DNA of 64,000 nt from Bryoerythrophyllum caledonicum. Lineage: Eukaryota > Streptophyta > Bryopsida > Pottiales > Pottiaceae. Below, piece by piece: positions 37,521 through 53,703 of this stretch (position 1 is the first letter of the stretch; every line of letters begins with the position of its first letter). The notes under the pieces are model-generated. The model was given only the letters and a program-made list of their open reading frames with translations, did no database searches and was not told where the DNA came from. The position numbers and the translations under genes were made by a program. The stretch spans positions 23,365,022-23,429,021 of the forward strand of contig OZ020524.1 of assembly GCA_963971425.1 (NCBI GenBank), written 5' to 3'.

Positions 37521-38074
37521 GGTTAACCTATTGTAAGGTAAGCCCCCCATAACCAACCAAAACCCATAGCCAACGCCTATAAAATTGGGGTATATCCAAC
37601 CCTCTTCCATCCCATTACCACCAACTGAGCTCCAAATGGAGGTTTGCTAATAGTCAAGACCCTTACTTTTGGTCGTTGGTATGGGGGTACCTACTGCTGG
37701 TCACCACTAAACATGGCTGCACAGTTTGAAAATTCATAACTAATTCAGTTTTCATCGAAAAAATATGAAATCACTTGGGTTGGAATTTTCATTCGACTGG
37801 CTATCACTGAAAAATAATAGTATAAGTATCTCCTCTCTCCATGTATGCACATTCCTTAACTTGTCGGTTTTAGGGGGGCTTACCTTAATGTGTGCGATGG
37901 TGGCGTTAGAGTAGGAATGCCAGCTGAGCAGACTCAGTGACTCAGTGATGGCTGACCGAGCCCCAGACGGAGTAAGGGAGCCCGTAGCCGTGCAAGCAAG
38001 GAAGACGAGAACTGAGCTGGGAAGCTTTTTTTCCAGCGGCTGGACTGACCCACACCCGCGAGCAACCGAGCGAG

Positions 38075-38260
38075 CGAGGGCCCTCTCCCTCTCCCTCTCC
38101 AGCCTGCCTTTCTGTCTGCGTGTGTGTCTCCGCGTGTGTGTGCATATGTGTTGCTCTCTCCCTCCTTCGCCCGCACTCTTCCTCTCCCTCCCTCGCAGGA
38201 CTGCCTGCTTCTTCCGCCCGTCCTCTCCTCGCATCACCCGCGCTTCGTGTGTGTGTGTGA
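38075..38260 (+). repeat. CT/TG-rich microsatellites in the ArfGAP leader
   Basis: CCCTCT repeats (38080-38100), TGTGTGTCTCCGCGTGTGTGTG (38118-38142) and a GTGTGTGTGTGAGAGAGA run (38246-38264) lie just before the start codon at 38352. CT-rich tracts of this kind are common in plant 5' leaders and may act as initiator or Y-patch elements. The open frames crossing them are artefacts. Confidence 0.7.
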
Positions 38261-38351
38261 GAGAGATCTGTGGCTCTTTTCATCCCCTCACCCACTTGTC
38301 TTGTTAGTCTGGCCTCGCGTTGCTTCTGCTGTGCGTCTTCTCTCTTAGCTC

Positions 38352-42369
<4,018 letters not shown>

Positions 42370-43628
42370 ATCCGTCTGCTTTTCATAATCTGCTCATTAT
42401 ATGTCTGGTCTCCTTGTTCGTGTCGATGTACTATCGCCCTTGTACTTGGCATGTTCATGAAGACCTGGTCCATCCTGACTGACGGAGGGTCTGGTCAACT
42501 GCCGAATTTGGTGATCGCGTGGTGTGGATAGACACCTTCCTTTAAGCTGAGTACAAATATTTTTCATCACCCTTGAAATTTTTATTTCAGGAATTCGGGG
42601 TGTTTTCACATTGCTTTAGATCGATCTCTGCACGTGCCATTCTGGGTGATCCACGCTGCAGATCTCTTCAGATTCCCCTTAGTCTTATGGCACCCAAAAC
42701 ATTACCAGCTTTGGTATTCTGCAGAGTTTTAGTACTTCCTTTCATTCAGTTTTTTTCATTGTAGACCTCGTAAGGGCGCTAGCGTTACGAGAGGAATAGC
42801 CTGCCAGCGCTCTCATTGATTCAGCTAAGCTAGTGATGATGATTCCATTGAAGTTCATCTATGGAGAGAGAAAGGGGGTGGGAGAGGAGGGGGGATAGGT
42901 GTATACGAGTGAAGTGTGTTAAATCCATGATTTGAGTGGTACTCCCACATGCAATGATTATAAATCATTCTTTAAGTTATTAGATTACATCCATCAATAG
43001 TCATTCCTATCTCTATTTTTAATTGCACTCACGAACTTGGAGCTATCAACATCATTTGAGAACCCTTCTGCCCATCTCAATTGAAAATCTGTAATATTTG
43101 AGTAATGCATGAATATGCACTACTGAAAAACTGAGGGTCAATGGTATCCTTGGTTTCACAGGATTTGCGAATCCAACTTTCATAAAAATTCATAGTTTAG
43201 CATGTAAAGAATATTGTGTATAATTGTGAATTTGGTTGGGTGTTTTCTGGACATGCGTAGTGTTGAAATACATAGCATCTTTTTGTCTTTCCTCTTGCAT
43301 CTCTTTAGACCTGAGCTTCATGTGGCTCCAAACAGCGCGAGTTAGCAAGTGGGAGGCATACGTGAGAAAAAACTTAGTATTTGGTCACGAGCCCCAGCAA
43401 AATAGTTTTAGTGGAGAAACGTTCTATTGAAAACCTGCCCTACTCTTAAATAATGTCTACTTGAACCAACGTGTGCAGCACTAAATGCCATACGATGATT
43501 TGTATGAGAAGTCGGTGGCGACGGTGATGCGACAGACTCGCGAGAGTCTTGTTACGTAGGAGAAGAGTCCGCAGCGGAGGCGGAGGAGACGTGGATCGTT
43601 ACTTGTGACTGACGCCGTCGCAGCAGCT
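42370..43628. other. Intergenic between ArfGAP and QPT
   Basis: Holds the ArfGAP 3' UTR and the QPT promoter. No further gene or clear repeat seen. GC content rises sharply from 43510 on, marking the QPT first exon region. Confidence 0.45.
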
Positions 43629-46600
43629 ATGTCGCTCCTGCGCCTGCCCGCTCACGCCTACACCGTCGCGGCATTGCCCCCGCACTCGCACTGGTGCTGG
43701 CGACGCTCTTCCTTGGAAGGGCCAGCACCTCTCGCACCGCTGCGCTGCTTCTCGCTCCTTGCTCTCCCGCTCGTCGCTTCGCCTTCCCGGTCGCATTCTC
43801 CCTCCCCTGCGCCGCTCCGCGCCATGGCCACGGCATCCCCCGGTGGCGACGCGCGGCTGCACTTCGTGGTTCCTCCCCCGGCGCATCCCACTTATGACCT
43901 CCTGCATGTCATTCGCTCCGCCCTCGCGGAGGATGCCGGCGATCGCGGTTCCTCCTTTTCCTATTCCGTCTTTGATCGTGATTTCTCGACTTCTCCCATC
44001 CCAGTGGTGGTTCCTTTGAATAAGAGCTTAGATATCGGTGTGGACCAGGTGATTAGCGCCGCGTACCTCTGAGGAACCTTGAAGGACTGAGCCGCCGTGG
44101 TTGTGACAGTCGGTGATTCTGTCTCAAGGGTTTAGGGTTTTAGCTGGAGGTCTTATACATGCTCCACAAATGTGTGTATGTGTGTAGGCGATGTCACGTG
44201 TCTAGCAACTATGACGCCAGACATTCAAGCAGAAGCTCAGTTTTTGGCCAAAGCGAACGGTGTGATTGCTGGAATCGCCTTGGCAGATATGGTGTTTTCT
44301 GAAGTAGATCCTTCGTTGAAGGTTAGCTACTTTTGGATTGCCTCAATTCCGTACTGGTGCTACTGGAAGGTGTGTTGCTTTGGTTTTTTATGGTGGGGGC
44401 TTGGCGCAGGTGGAGTGGGATGCTCGCGACGGAGATTCGATCACCAAGGGCCAGCAATTTGGAACTGTGAAAGGTTTTTTTCCTACATGTTCGCTATGTT
44501 CTACACCAATACGAAACTCTATTGCGAATTTGAACTTCTTTGTTCTCTGGGGCCTCCGGCTGGATGCTGCTGGAGTGCAACCATTTTTCCATGTTTCGAG
44601 TGCCAATGTATGGTTTCGAGTCATTTCATCCTGGCAGTGGGTTGGGGATTCTTGAAATATGCAGCTTTTCGGCGTATCGCTGGTTGCATTGCGGACTAAG
44701 AATAGAATTCAGAATCATCGAACCAGGGGGTGCAGGTCGGGTTCATATTATAGATTTTTAATTAACCGTCTGTTTTTTTCTCAGGATGTGCTCAGAGCAT
44801 TTTGATCGCAGAAAGAGTTGTGTTGAATTTTATGCAGCGGATGAGTGGTATAGCCACTTCGACCAAGGTAACTGGCCTTTACCGGGTTGATCGTATCACC
44901 GGATGAAACCGTGTTAGTAGGAACTGCGATTTGGATAGTTGACTGGTTTCTCCCATTGCGTTCTGGTGACAGTGTCACCAGCGTGAGTTAGAACCACCAA
45001 CATTTACTTCAGCGTGAGTTAGAACCACCAACATCTTTTATTGAGTACGAGTATCGATGCAAGCAGTGATTGTCATTGTTGCCCTGTGATTGATTGCGGC
45101 AGGCCATGGCAGAAGCTGCTAAACCTGCTCGAATTTTGGAAACAAGAAAAACGGCGCCTGGGCTACGACTGGTCGACAAGTGGGCAGTACGTGTCTCCTT
45201 CCCAGAATCGATCAATTAGTTGCACGACAGTGACAAAGTGAGCAACGCGAATGAGGTTTTGATTATCACTTGTCTCTGTACTTCGTGCACTATTGAAGAT
45301 TGCAAAAGCTGTGTGATACAGGTTTTGATAGGAGGAGGTGAAAATCACCGCATGGGATTATTTGATATGGTCATGGTCAAGGATAACCACATCGCTGTCG
45401 CTGGAGGAATTCCGCAAGCTATATCCGCCGTGGAGACTTATCTGAACTCTAAGAATCTTGACATTGGTGTTGAGGTACGTAACATGTTTGAAGTTTCTCA
45501 CGGAATTACTTACTTCCCTAGTCAGTTTTTGAGCTGAATTTCTTGTAAGGCCACCGCTCTAAATTCGCAATGTCTGTACTTGATTTTGTATTGTGTTGGT
45601 CATTCTTTTTGTCACATTTGGAGAGTAGTGCTGTCAAGCTGTAGCCATTCTTAGTTTTAGCCTTGCCTCCTTACTCCTTTGCTTGGATGAATTTTCCCAG
45701 AATGTTTCACCAATTTTCTAGGTTTTTTTCCTCGCTGTTTTTGTCAGCTAAATTCACAAGTGACACTGAGCTGTTTCATGATACTGATCAAATCTTAAAA
45801 TTCTCATGCATCTTCTAGTTCAACAAGAGTATGACAATGCATAGAATTGATTGTAAATATAGGCATTTTAGCTTGTCTGATTGAACGAAATTGGTTGGAA
45901 CTTTCATGAACATTCGAGCGAATACATCTGAGCGCAGGAGAGTTTGTTGTGTTGATGGATCTATGTTTGGAAGACAAATTAATGGTCGTGGCTGTTCTTA
46001 ACTTGCTAAGTCTCGCGGCCTTCGGTTGGGGATGGTCTCTGTGACAGATTGAAACGAGGACTTTAGAGGAGGTGCAGGAAGTTCTGGACACAGTGGCACA
46101 AGGCAAAGGCCGTGTCACGCGTGTCATGCTTGACAACATGGTGGTGCCCCTACCGAACGGGGACGTAGACCTCTCTATGCTACAACAAGCAGTGGCTCTG
46201 ATTGACGGAAGATTCGAAACTGAGGTTTGTGTCCGTTCACTTGAGATCCTGGATTCTATAATTATACTGGAAGTAGAAACACTTGTGCTTAGTTTGGCTT
46301 CAGCTATTTTCCAGCGAGAGCGGGGATCAATTTGGCTGCACTTGCATCTTTGGATATAAGCAGCCAGCTAAATGATGGCTGCTTCCTCTTTCGTTTTCCT
46401 GCTGTTCAGTTTATATTTTCATAAGCTAGTTGACACAGTAGTTACTTGTTTGGATTCCTTTACACAGGCCTCCGGCAATGTGACGCTAGAGACAGTTTCT
46501 AAAATCGGTTCTACTGGCGTGACTTATATTTCTAGGTGAGGCTTTTCCTGCCGTCACTCCTGTACTTTGTGGAATGGTCCGTTGTGCTGTCTTTGTCCAA

Positions 46601-46886
46601 GTTTCTGGCTTTTAAGGTTTAGACGTTTCCGCTTAAGCAGTTAACATGAAGAGCTCTTGCTTCCGCTGTTGGTGTGTCTGTATCCCGTGGGTGATCTGGT
46701 GGCGTCAAGCTGCCTCGCCAACGTTTTATTCATGTCCATTGCAAGCATACACTGACGTTCTAATTATTTGATGATGTGGGGAGGGACAGTGGGGCATTGA
46801 CACACTCAGTGAAGGCCTTGGACATCTCTTTGAACGTGGATACAGAGCTAGCTATGGAAGTGGGTAAACGTACTAAGCGTGCTTGA
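43629..46886 (+). CDS. QPT: Quinolinate phosphoribosyltransferase (nicotinate-nucleotide pyrophosphorylase, carboxylating)
   Basis: Nine exons: 43629-43947, 44188-44321, 44410-44473, 44785-44867, 45103-45186, 45322-45474, 46048-46224, 46468-46535, 46790-46886; 392 residues. It joins quinolinate and PRPP to make nicotinate mononucleotide, the step where de novo NAD synthesis enters the pyridine nucleotide pool. Motifs visible: [44 protein letters not shown] (substrate-binding R/K residues), [55 protein letters not shown], and a KRA C-terminus. The first 65 or so residues are Ser/Arg/Pro/Ala-rich without acidic residues apart from one Glu, as in a plastid transit peptide; plant QPT is plastidial. 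A second in-frame ATG (MATASPGG) lies after it and could give a shorter product. All phases agree. Confidence 0.95.
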
Positions 46887-47871
46887 TATCGTTTGTTCGC
46901 TTTTGAGTATTAATATACCACTGTGCCTCCTTTATCTTGAGAAAATTACCTGAGCAGTGCATAGCAGGCACCCTGTTTTGACAATTTGTGAAAACGGTAC
47001 GAGGACCTGCGATCGGATACATTAGAGGCAGGCTGAGTTATACACACGATGCCTCAACTGGTTGGGAGTCTACCTAGGATCCCGGGATCCATTCCCAAGA
47101 TATTCTTCACCTGGAGACGAAAGTCCTTCCAATTGATGTCATGACACACGTAACAGAGGTATGGCCGAATCATGCCTCTGGGGCAAAAAAACATGACAAC
47201 TTATGTGCCGTAAATTAAGCGAAGCACCTTGAAACAGATTGCCTGGTAAGTTGTATTCATGAGACACGGTGGTGTATGTTACTTTCACGCAGGACTTTCG
47301 GACGCTTGTAGTAATTGGAAAGAACTGATCGGCCACCAGATCTGTCTGGAAGTCTAGCCATCTATCGTGATGTTCTTGTCATCACGGTCTACGTTTTCAA
47401 TCCATGAATGGTCCAGATTCAGTCATCTAATCTTGTCGTTACATTTGCTCCGTGGTCAGATTTTATAATTCTCCCAGTTGTCCTCCTGCGCGAATCTTGC
47501 CTTACGCTCTTCCACTGCGACTGCAGCTCGTGATTCTCAGAACTGAAGAATGGAAGCGGTCATAGCTCACTTCATAAAATCGAGAACATATGAACATTTA
47601 AGAGCGAGCTTCTCATGATCATCCTACAATTTGTAAGTCAATGTCTACTGATATCTGAAACTGCACTGATGGGAATCCAAAGTCCACTCAGACCCGGTAC
47701 GTGTGTTTGCCAAAATGCCTGCCAGGATTGGGCACCGACGTTTCTATAAGACATGGAGAAGAACGAAACTGATGAAATCTGGATGTGGCGGAGCTGCTGC
47801 AGCATTTCCATATGAATGGAGCAAGTTACAAGTAAATTAGGTGGGGAATGTCGAAGGATATTACAAGATGG
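46887..47871. other. Intergenic, tail-to-tail of QPT and LOR-like gene
   Basis: No coding exon or obvious repeat. It carries the 3' UTRs of the two convergent genes. Confidence 0.45.
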
Positions 47872-48837
47872 TCAGTGGTAGAACTCCTTCATGAGCGACT
47901 GGAAGATGTTGAGCGTGCGGATGGCCTGGTCCGTGTACTGGCCCGCCTCACCCGCAACGCCGCCCAGGCCCGATACGTCCAGCACGTAGTCCTGAGCCGC
48001 GTTCTGCGCGGGGCTGAGTACGAAGTTGGTGACGGCGTCCTTGAGAAAATGCTCGCCCACCTGCTTGAGCCCCAAGAGAATGGCGAGGATAGCGGTCCAG
48101 TCCACGCCAGGCGCGACGTCGATGACGAGCTCCGAGCCCGCGCCCATCGCCGCGTTCATGATGAGCGTCTTCACGGACTTCTCCACCATGGCCACACGCT
48201 CCTCCTTCTCATTCACGATCTGCATGGTTCGGCCGGCCAGGTCCACGAGGATGGAGTACACATCGTCCTCGGTGTCGCCCAGACACACCACGAGGTTGTG
48301 CCGGATGGACATGGACTTCATTCGCGACTGCTTGGCGATGTTGAAGAACGTGTGCTCGCCGCGGGGGTCCATCACGTACTGGCGCCCGTGCGCCGAGAAC
48401 GTCTTGGGCTTCACCTTGAAGCTGGGCATGCCATGGTAACCGGTCACATGGCAGATGGACTCCCACTCGCCCAGGATGTGCGTGCGGTTCCACGAGTCGT
48501 TCTGGTGCGACAGCCCCAGCGGATCCAGCATCTCGTAGGGATTCTTCCCGTAGTGGTGCGACACGCACACCAGCTGCCCGGTCTGCGCATTGAAGATGCG
48601 GTTGTCATCCGTCGACAGATGCGCCTTCTTGAAGATGAAGCGCCCTGGCGCTTGCAAGAATATCCCCCCCAGCTTGACGCCGCTGCCTGGCTCTTGCGGC
48701 ACCAGCGGCGCCAGCGGCGGCCCAACCGCCACCTCAATCAGAAAATTGGGGTCATTGATCCTGTCCACCTCGGTACGCCCGCTCGCCATGGCGCCAGCCT
48801 GCAAAATCTCCCAAGACAGCACAATCTGAAACTCCAC
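47872..48837 (-). CDS. LURP-one-related / tubby-C-like protein, intronless
   Basis: A single open frame of 321 residues on the minus strand; a second ATG at 48789 (MASGRTEVDR…) would give 305 residues and is as plausible. The central part alternates short hydrophobic strands with turns (GRFIFKKAHLSTDDNRIFN, QLVCVSHHYG, YEMLDPLG, GMPSFKVKPKTFSAHGRQYVMDPRG), ending in a hydrophobic helix (VDWTAILAILLGLKQVGEHFLKDAV). This is the pattern of the 12-strand LOR/tubby C-terminal barrel wrapped round a central helix, a fold shared with scramblase-like and tubby proteins. Biochemical function is unknown; some plant members are defence-induced. The gene is GC-rich with no introns, unlike its intron-rich neighbours, so retroposition or transfer is possible. 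Family call is from pattern only. Confidence 0.65.
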   Translation of the reverse strand: MEFQIVLSWEILQAGAMASGRTEVDRINDPNFLIEVAVGPPLAPLVPQEPGSGVKLGGIFLQAPGRFIFKKAHLSTDDNRIFNAQTGQLVCVSHHYGKNPYEMLDPLGLSHQNDSWNRTHILGEWESICHVTGYHGMPSFKVKPKTFSAHGRQYVMDPRGEHTFFNIAKQSRMKSMSIRHNLVVCLGDTEDDVYSILVDLAGRTMQIVNEKEERVAMVEKSVKTLIMNAAMGAGSELVIDVAPGVDWTAILAILLGLKQVGEHFLKDAVTNFVLSPAQNAAQDYVLDVSGLGGVAGEAGQYTDQAIRTLNIFQSLMKEFYH

Positions 48838-48863
48838 ATGCCAAGCTCAGAATGTTGCCGCAC

Positions 48864-49000
48864 TTAACCCCTTCAGAACCAAGTGTTCGTTGAGAGCACA
48901 ATTTTCTTCACTTTCACTGCAATTATTTTTCAATCCGTACGGTCCGAATTCACAAATGTTTCAGCACAGCATCTCATATACGTTTAGAAGAAGATTACAT
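48864..49000 (+). mobile_element. Partial TTAACCCC-type element end
   Basis: TTAACCCCTTCAGAACCAAG at 48864 resembles the left end of the TTAA elements, and AATCCGTACGGTCCGAATTCAC follows near 48936, a motif also found inside the others. No right end was found, so it is probably a truncated or decayed copy just upstream of the LOR-like gene. Confidence 0.4.
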
Positions 49001-49984
49001 TCCCAAAAAGTCCACTCCGGCAGTACAGAATCAATGGAGTAGAGATTCCTCTAGAATGCCTGAGGAGTGGAGGGGGGGTTGAAGAAGGAGCAGGAGCAAT
49101 CATACGTCTTGATACGATCACGCACCACCCTCAGCTCCATGAATTTTCACATGCAGAGAAAGAACTTGACACGCGGGATTCTCCCAGAACTGCCAGGTGA
49201 AGTCCCAGATATTCATGGAACCTCTACGACACATGATTTCCTCAAGCTTCCAAACCAAACAGGCCAGGTCCCTCAAGTTGCTGCTGAGCGTGAAAAACAT
49301 GTCCCTTCCCAGAAGAGAGAGAGGGGAGCCCGCGTTCCAGGAAACGTGAGTTAACAAGAACCAAAAAAAGAAGGAAAAAATAAGATCTCAAGGGGAGCAA
49401 CCCATGAGTCCATCCCATCTGTGCAGCACCAGCACCTCATCTTTTCTACTGCCAAGTTTGGTATAGAAAGAAGGAGAGTGGAGCTGCGAACGTACCAGAC
49501 GAATGCAGTGAGTGACTGTCGTAGTGGAACTGTGGTCCTGGAGCGTGTGGAACGGGGAATCTGGGGTGTGATGCTTGTAGCACCGGCACCACCCCCTGTC
49601 GCTGGTCGGGCAGTCGTCCGTCTCGAAGCTTGCTCGTCTGGAATGTGCAAGTCCAGGCTACGGCCACCTACCAGTACACCATAGCCACCACGTTCCTCGT
49701 CCAGGGCCCCAGTGGATGTGGTAGTCGTGCCATAGTAGTAGCAAGTCGCAGTTCTGTTCATTCGGCCTCCTCCCTCGACCCCGGCTATGGTTTCCCTGAA
49801 TCCTATGGACGGTGATCTCCTTTCTAAAGGCTGCCGTCATGGCAGCCTGTCTCGCGTCCCACTTCCAGTTCCCAGTCCAGGCTGGACTCTCCTCTGGAGT
49901 AACTTCCTTGTCGGTGATCTCCTTTTCGACTGTTTCCGCATTTCAGGTCCACTCTTGACCACCTTCACCCCTCAAGGTCCTTTA
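49001..49984. other. Intergenic, no feature recognised
   Basis: Overlapping short open frames on both strands, none with a domain I recognise. They look like chance frames in moderately GC-rich DNA. Confidence 0.35.
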
Positions 49985-50377
49985 GAGCATCTCCACCCCA
50001 AGACGGAGAACCACCAAATTGGAGTTTCGTGAGGTCAAAAAGTTGCACCCATCACCTCAAAACGGGGAAACTTTATAAAAATTTAGAAGTTTTGGTGCAT
50101 GGCACACCAAAATCTCCTTGGATGGGGGAGTGCACCATTTTTTGATGTTGGTGACACACCCATACCCTCGCGACACGTGGCGCCATGTCATTGATGTCGA
50201 CACGTGGCACCGTGTCATTGGTGGCGGGGGGTAAAAGGTCAAAGCATTTTTTTGGGTAAATTTTTTTGGAGCTTGGGGTGGAGCCAAGCAAGCACCAAAC
50301 CCTAAACCACTCCTGGCGTGAAATTTTTTTTCCGTCCTAGCATGGAAAATTCCACGCCAGGAGTGGAGATGCTCTTA
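49982..50377. mobile_element. Tourist-like MITE (PIF/Harbinger), 390 bp
   Basis: The ends are inverted: GAGCATCTCCAC at 49985-49996 and GTGGAGATGCTC at 50363-50374. Each is flanked by TTA (49982-49984 and 50375-50377), the three-base duplication made by PIF/Harbinger elements. GAGCATCTCCA is a common end sequence of plant Tourist-like MITEs. No coding content. Confidence 0.8.
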
Positions 50378-50511
50378 GGGGTTTAGATATGGAAATAAAG
50401 AGAGCATCAGGTATTGGATGCTGCATTTATCCTGCACCAAATGAAATGTATGGCAACCAATGCAAGGTAAAGCTTACCCATAGGACCCTAAGTTTCCAAA
50501 GAGTTTACCAG

Positions 50512-51094
50512 TACACCGTTCACTGAATAAAGTGTGGAGGTATAGGTAATGTGGATGAAAATTGAGGTGGACAACATCAATTCTAGTTTTTGATGAAAAT
50601 TGAGGTGGACCACATCAATTTTGGTTATTATATAATATTAATATGTTATTATTATATATGTTATTATTGTATATAGTATTAATATTATAATATATGTTAT
50701 TATGTTATTATTATATGTTATTATTATATTATTATGTTATATTATATTATAATATTATGATAATATTCTTATGCTATAAAATAATATTATTATGTTATTA
50801 TATTATTAGGTTATATTATTTTATTATTTTATTATTTTATTATGTTATTATTTTATTATGTTATTATGTTATTATTATGTTATTATATTATAATTTTGGT
50901 TTTGAGTACAACTTGTAAAAACTCATCCACATCAATTTCCGTGTCTTTTATTTTGAAACAAGCCACACTATTTCTAATGGACATGATTTGATGTGGATGG
51001 AAAATTGAAGTGGACCACTTTAATTTGCGTTTAATGAAATTAGTGTAGGAAATTTCAAATAGTCTAGTCTACACTATATACAGGGAACGGTGTA
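50512..51094. mobile_element. AT-rich non-autonomous transposon nested in R1
   Basis: The ends are inverted: TACACCGTTCACTG at 50512 and CAGGGAACGGTGTA at 51081-51094, one mismatch in 14. Just inside each end is a copy of an AAAATTGAGGTGGACCAC-like motif (50555-50625, and AAAATTGAAGTGGACCAC near 51000). The middle is the TTATTATG array. The superfamily is not clear because the target duplication could not be read unambiguously. Confidence 0.6.
50620..50905. repeat. TTATTA/TTATTATG low-complexity array
   Basis: About 280 bp made almost entirely of TTATTA, TTATTATG and TATAT words. It is the core of the nested element at 50512-51094. Tyrosine/leucine-rich open frames across it are artefacts. 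Confidence 0.85.
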
Positions 51095-51424
51095 GTTCCC
51101 CACACCTTTCCCAAGTCAAGTCACCCTGTTTATGTGGTCCTTGTTACTAACATAAGGCCATAAAGTATGGGTAAGATGAAGGATGATCCATTTCACTTTC
51201 ATAAAAACTCTAATGTTACTTCTATGATATTGCCAAGCCCTACATCCAACACACATCCTAACAATCGTAAAACATACCCCTAAAAATATCACGTTTGCAT
51301 TTTTCAAAATACACTTCAACACTATCATTCATTGACTCAATCTAAAATATTCACAATAATTATTGATTTTCTTTTCACTTTATTGTAAGATCTTCTTAAA
51401 TACAAAAAATTAAAAATTAAAAAA

Positions 51425-51431
<7 letters not shown>

Positions 51432-51459
<28 letters not shown>
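51432..51459. repeat. (TA)n microsatellite
   Basis: About 13 perfect TA dinucleotides. Confidence 0.9.
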
Positions 51460-51460
<1 letters not shown>

Positions 51461-52534
51461 AATTGATCACACAAATTGGAATATTATAGCATTTAAGGAG
51501 AGTTTAAGATTTTTTGCCACCTTGATTTTACAAGGTCAACGATCCTTGTATTCTTTCTTTTCAATTATAAAATGAAGCTTTGCTCTATGGAAAGCTACAA
51601 ATCTATAGCTAAATGATGTAAGATACTTGTTCAACAAATCTTAGGTGTAATAAAGGTGTCCAGCACATTAAAAATATTCTTACAATGGAATGCGATAGAC
51701 TAATTTAGTATAATAGAATGTATTCTGTTTTTGTGATCTCAATTTTGAATAAACTCTTATTCTAAATTTTTTTTCATGAGATTGAAAAAGAACCAATTTT
51801 TTTTTCCTAAAAACTTTGTATATCTACATGACATAAAGAAAGAAAGTTGTCTTTACATCACGTTTTGTGGCTCCTCTTGGAATGAAGTTTTTATACCATG
51901 AACATGTTCTTCCTTTGAACATAAAATTGCAAAGTTTATACTGTATTTTTTACATCTTCATTCAAAGTGTCCGCCTACCAAAACTAAAAACCACTGATAT
52001 AAAAAAAAATTATGAAATTTGGTGCCCCCGACAAGAATTGTAGTTCCACAAAGCTCTTGTAGTAGTCTACCTTCAAAAACATATAAAACTTGAAATTGAC
52101 ACTATAAACCTCTTTTCAAAATATAAATCTTGCTTTTGGACAATTGATTTTTTAGAGATTAAAAAGGATTACAATTATCCTAAATTAGTTCCAAAGATGC
52201 CCTTTGATATAACATCTTTTTAATGGAACAACATATGATGGATTAGTCTTTTGATCTTGAGTTGAAATGTCCATGAATTTTTTTATTTTAAATAGTCATT
52301 TATATCTTTAATTCTAACTCCTTTGAGTGTTATTTGGCTACTTTCCATAATTTATGTCTAATGTAGCTAAAAACAAGCTCCTATTACGAGGTGGATGGAA
52401 TATGCATCATGCAACTTCAAAAGAGTTTACATAGTTTTCCTTAAAGTCTTTCTTGAAGAGGAAAGAAGTAAAAAAAAACAGGTGAAATTCAATTTCGGAA
52501 ACAAAAAGAGTAAGAGAATTGCTCTCTTTTTCCA
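51460..52534. other. AT-rich intergenic, no feature recognised
   Basis: No coding exon or structured repeat seen. Confidence 0.4.
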
Positions 52535-52700
52535 CACCAATGAAATGCATGGTACTAAATGCTCTAGGGCCCTGCCCAATGCAATCTAAAGCTCCCCATA
52601 ATACCCTGACTTGACGAATAATTCCCCCATACCTTTCCTACGCCAAGTCACCTTCTCCATGTGGTCCTAGTTACTAACACAAGACCGTATTAAGTAGGGA
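52535..52700 (+). repeat. Dispersed repeat R1, copy 3
   Basis: Uninterrupted copy: CCAATGAAATGCATGG…CCCATAATACCCTGAC…CCCCATACCTTTCCTACGCC…GTGGTCCTAGTTACTAACAC. It serves as the empty-site comparison for copy 2. Confidence 0.65.
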
Positions 52701-52893
52701 GTGATTTAGTGTAGAAATATTCATAATATCGCATTCAATTAAATTCATATCCAATGCAATATACATATTAATTTATATGATATTAAATTTTTATACAAAA
52801 ATTGTTTTCAAAATTAGACCATACCAAAGTGCATCCGAAGAGGGTATCTTATGAATTTTGAGTTACAATTTGAAATAAAAAAGTATATTACTT

Positions 52894-53703
52894 TTAACCC
52901 CTAAATGCCCAAGAGTCCCCTCGAGGGACATTTTGAGTTTGGGTAGGGTACCACGTTCTCAATTCTAGGCATTGTTTTTGAGATTTATTATTGAATGGGC
53001 AACTTTTTATTAGCTTTGCATAGACACATAATTTGTAGAAATTCGACCTACAATTCAAAAGTTACAAGCTTTTTCCACTAACATATACAAATAATGCAGC
53101 GGTCTAGTGTGACATCCAACAAATAGTGTCGCAAAACTTTAATAAATTCTAAATTCAATAGAAATTCAAGTTTTTGTCCATTTAATTTTTTTAAAAAATT
53201 CTCTTGGAAAGGAAATGGAAATCTTTGCATCTACTGTACATATTTTCAAAGTTCAAAAATATGAGAAGGATATGATATATGCAAAGTTTAAAGTGTAAAT
53301 TTGTTGATACTCAATACATAGTTGCATTGCAGGATTTTTAAGGATATCTTCTACTTTTTAAAATTTTGTGCACATGTGCCTAACATGATCCTTTCCCAAT
53401 TGAAAAAAAAAAAATCACGACCCGTAGTGCAAAAAGTTGCCATAGAAGGTGGTCGAACTTTGTTAAAGGTGTTTAGTATGACCTCAAAAAGAGTTTATGT
53501 CTCCTTTCAAAGGCTAATATCTTTCAATCCGTGCGGTCAAATGTACCAAAATTTTTACGACACACTTTTATACAAATCTACTACAAGATCCTATGGTTGA
53601 ATTCTTTAAAATGAAAGTTTGTATCATTTTGTGTTGAATGCATTGCAAATGGTAGTTTTGGAGTGTTTTTGAGGGAAAATTGCCTTGGGCATTTAGGGGT
53701 TAA
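52894..53703. mobile_element. piggyBac-like non-autonomous element, 802 bp
   Basis: The interior 52898-53699 starts CCCCTAAATGCCCAAGAG and ends CTTGGGCATTTAGGGG, with TTAA on both sides (52894-52897, 53700-53703). It is the same family as 17303-18118 in opposite orientation: the CCCTCGAGGGGACA block and the AAACTCAAA/TTTGAGTTTGGG block occur near one end in both. Confidence 0.85.

Larger units (their letters stand above)
50437..51165 (+). repeat. Dispersed repeat R1, copy 2, split by an insertion
   Basis: 50437-50511 (AAATGAAATGTATGGCAACC…CCCATAGGACCCTAAGTTTCC) and 51095-51165 (GTTCCCCACACCTTTCCC…ACATAAGGCC) match contiguous sequence in copy 3 (52535-52700) and the inverted copy 1 (35327-35500). 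The 583 bp between them are absent from those copies. Confidence 0.65.

Noticed and set aside
43599..43907. Long overlapping frames on the minus strand at the QPT first exon
   Set aside because: They are antisense shadows of the GC-rich first exon and lack any domain.
50694..50918. Tyrosine/leucine-rich 74-codon frame
   Set aside because: Pure translation of the TTATTATG array.
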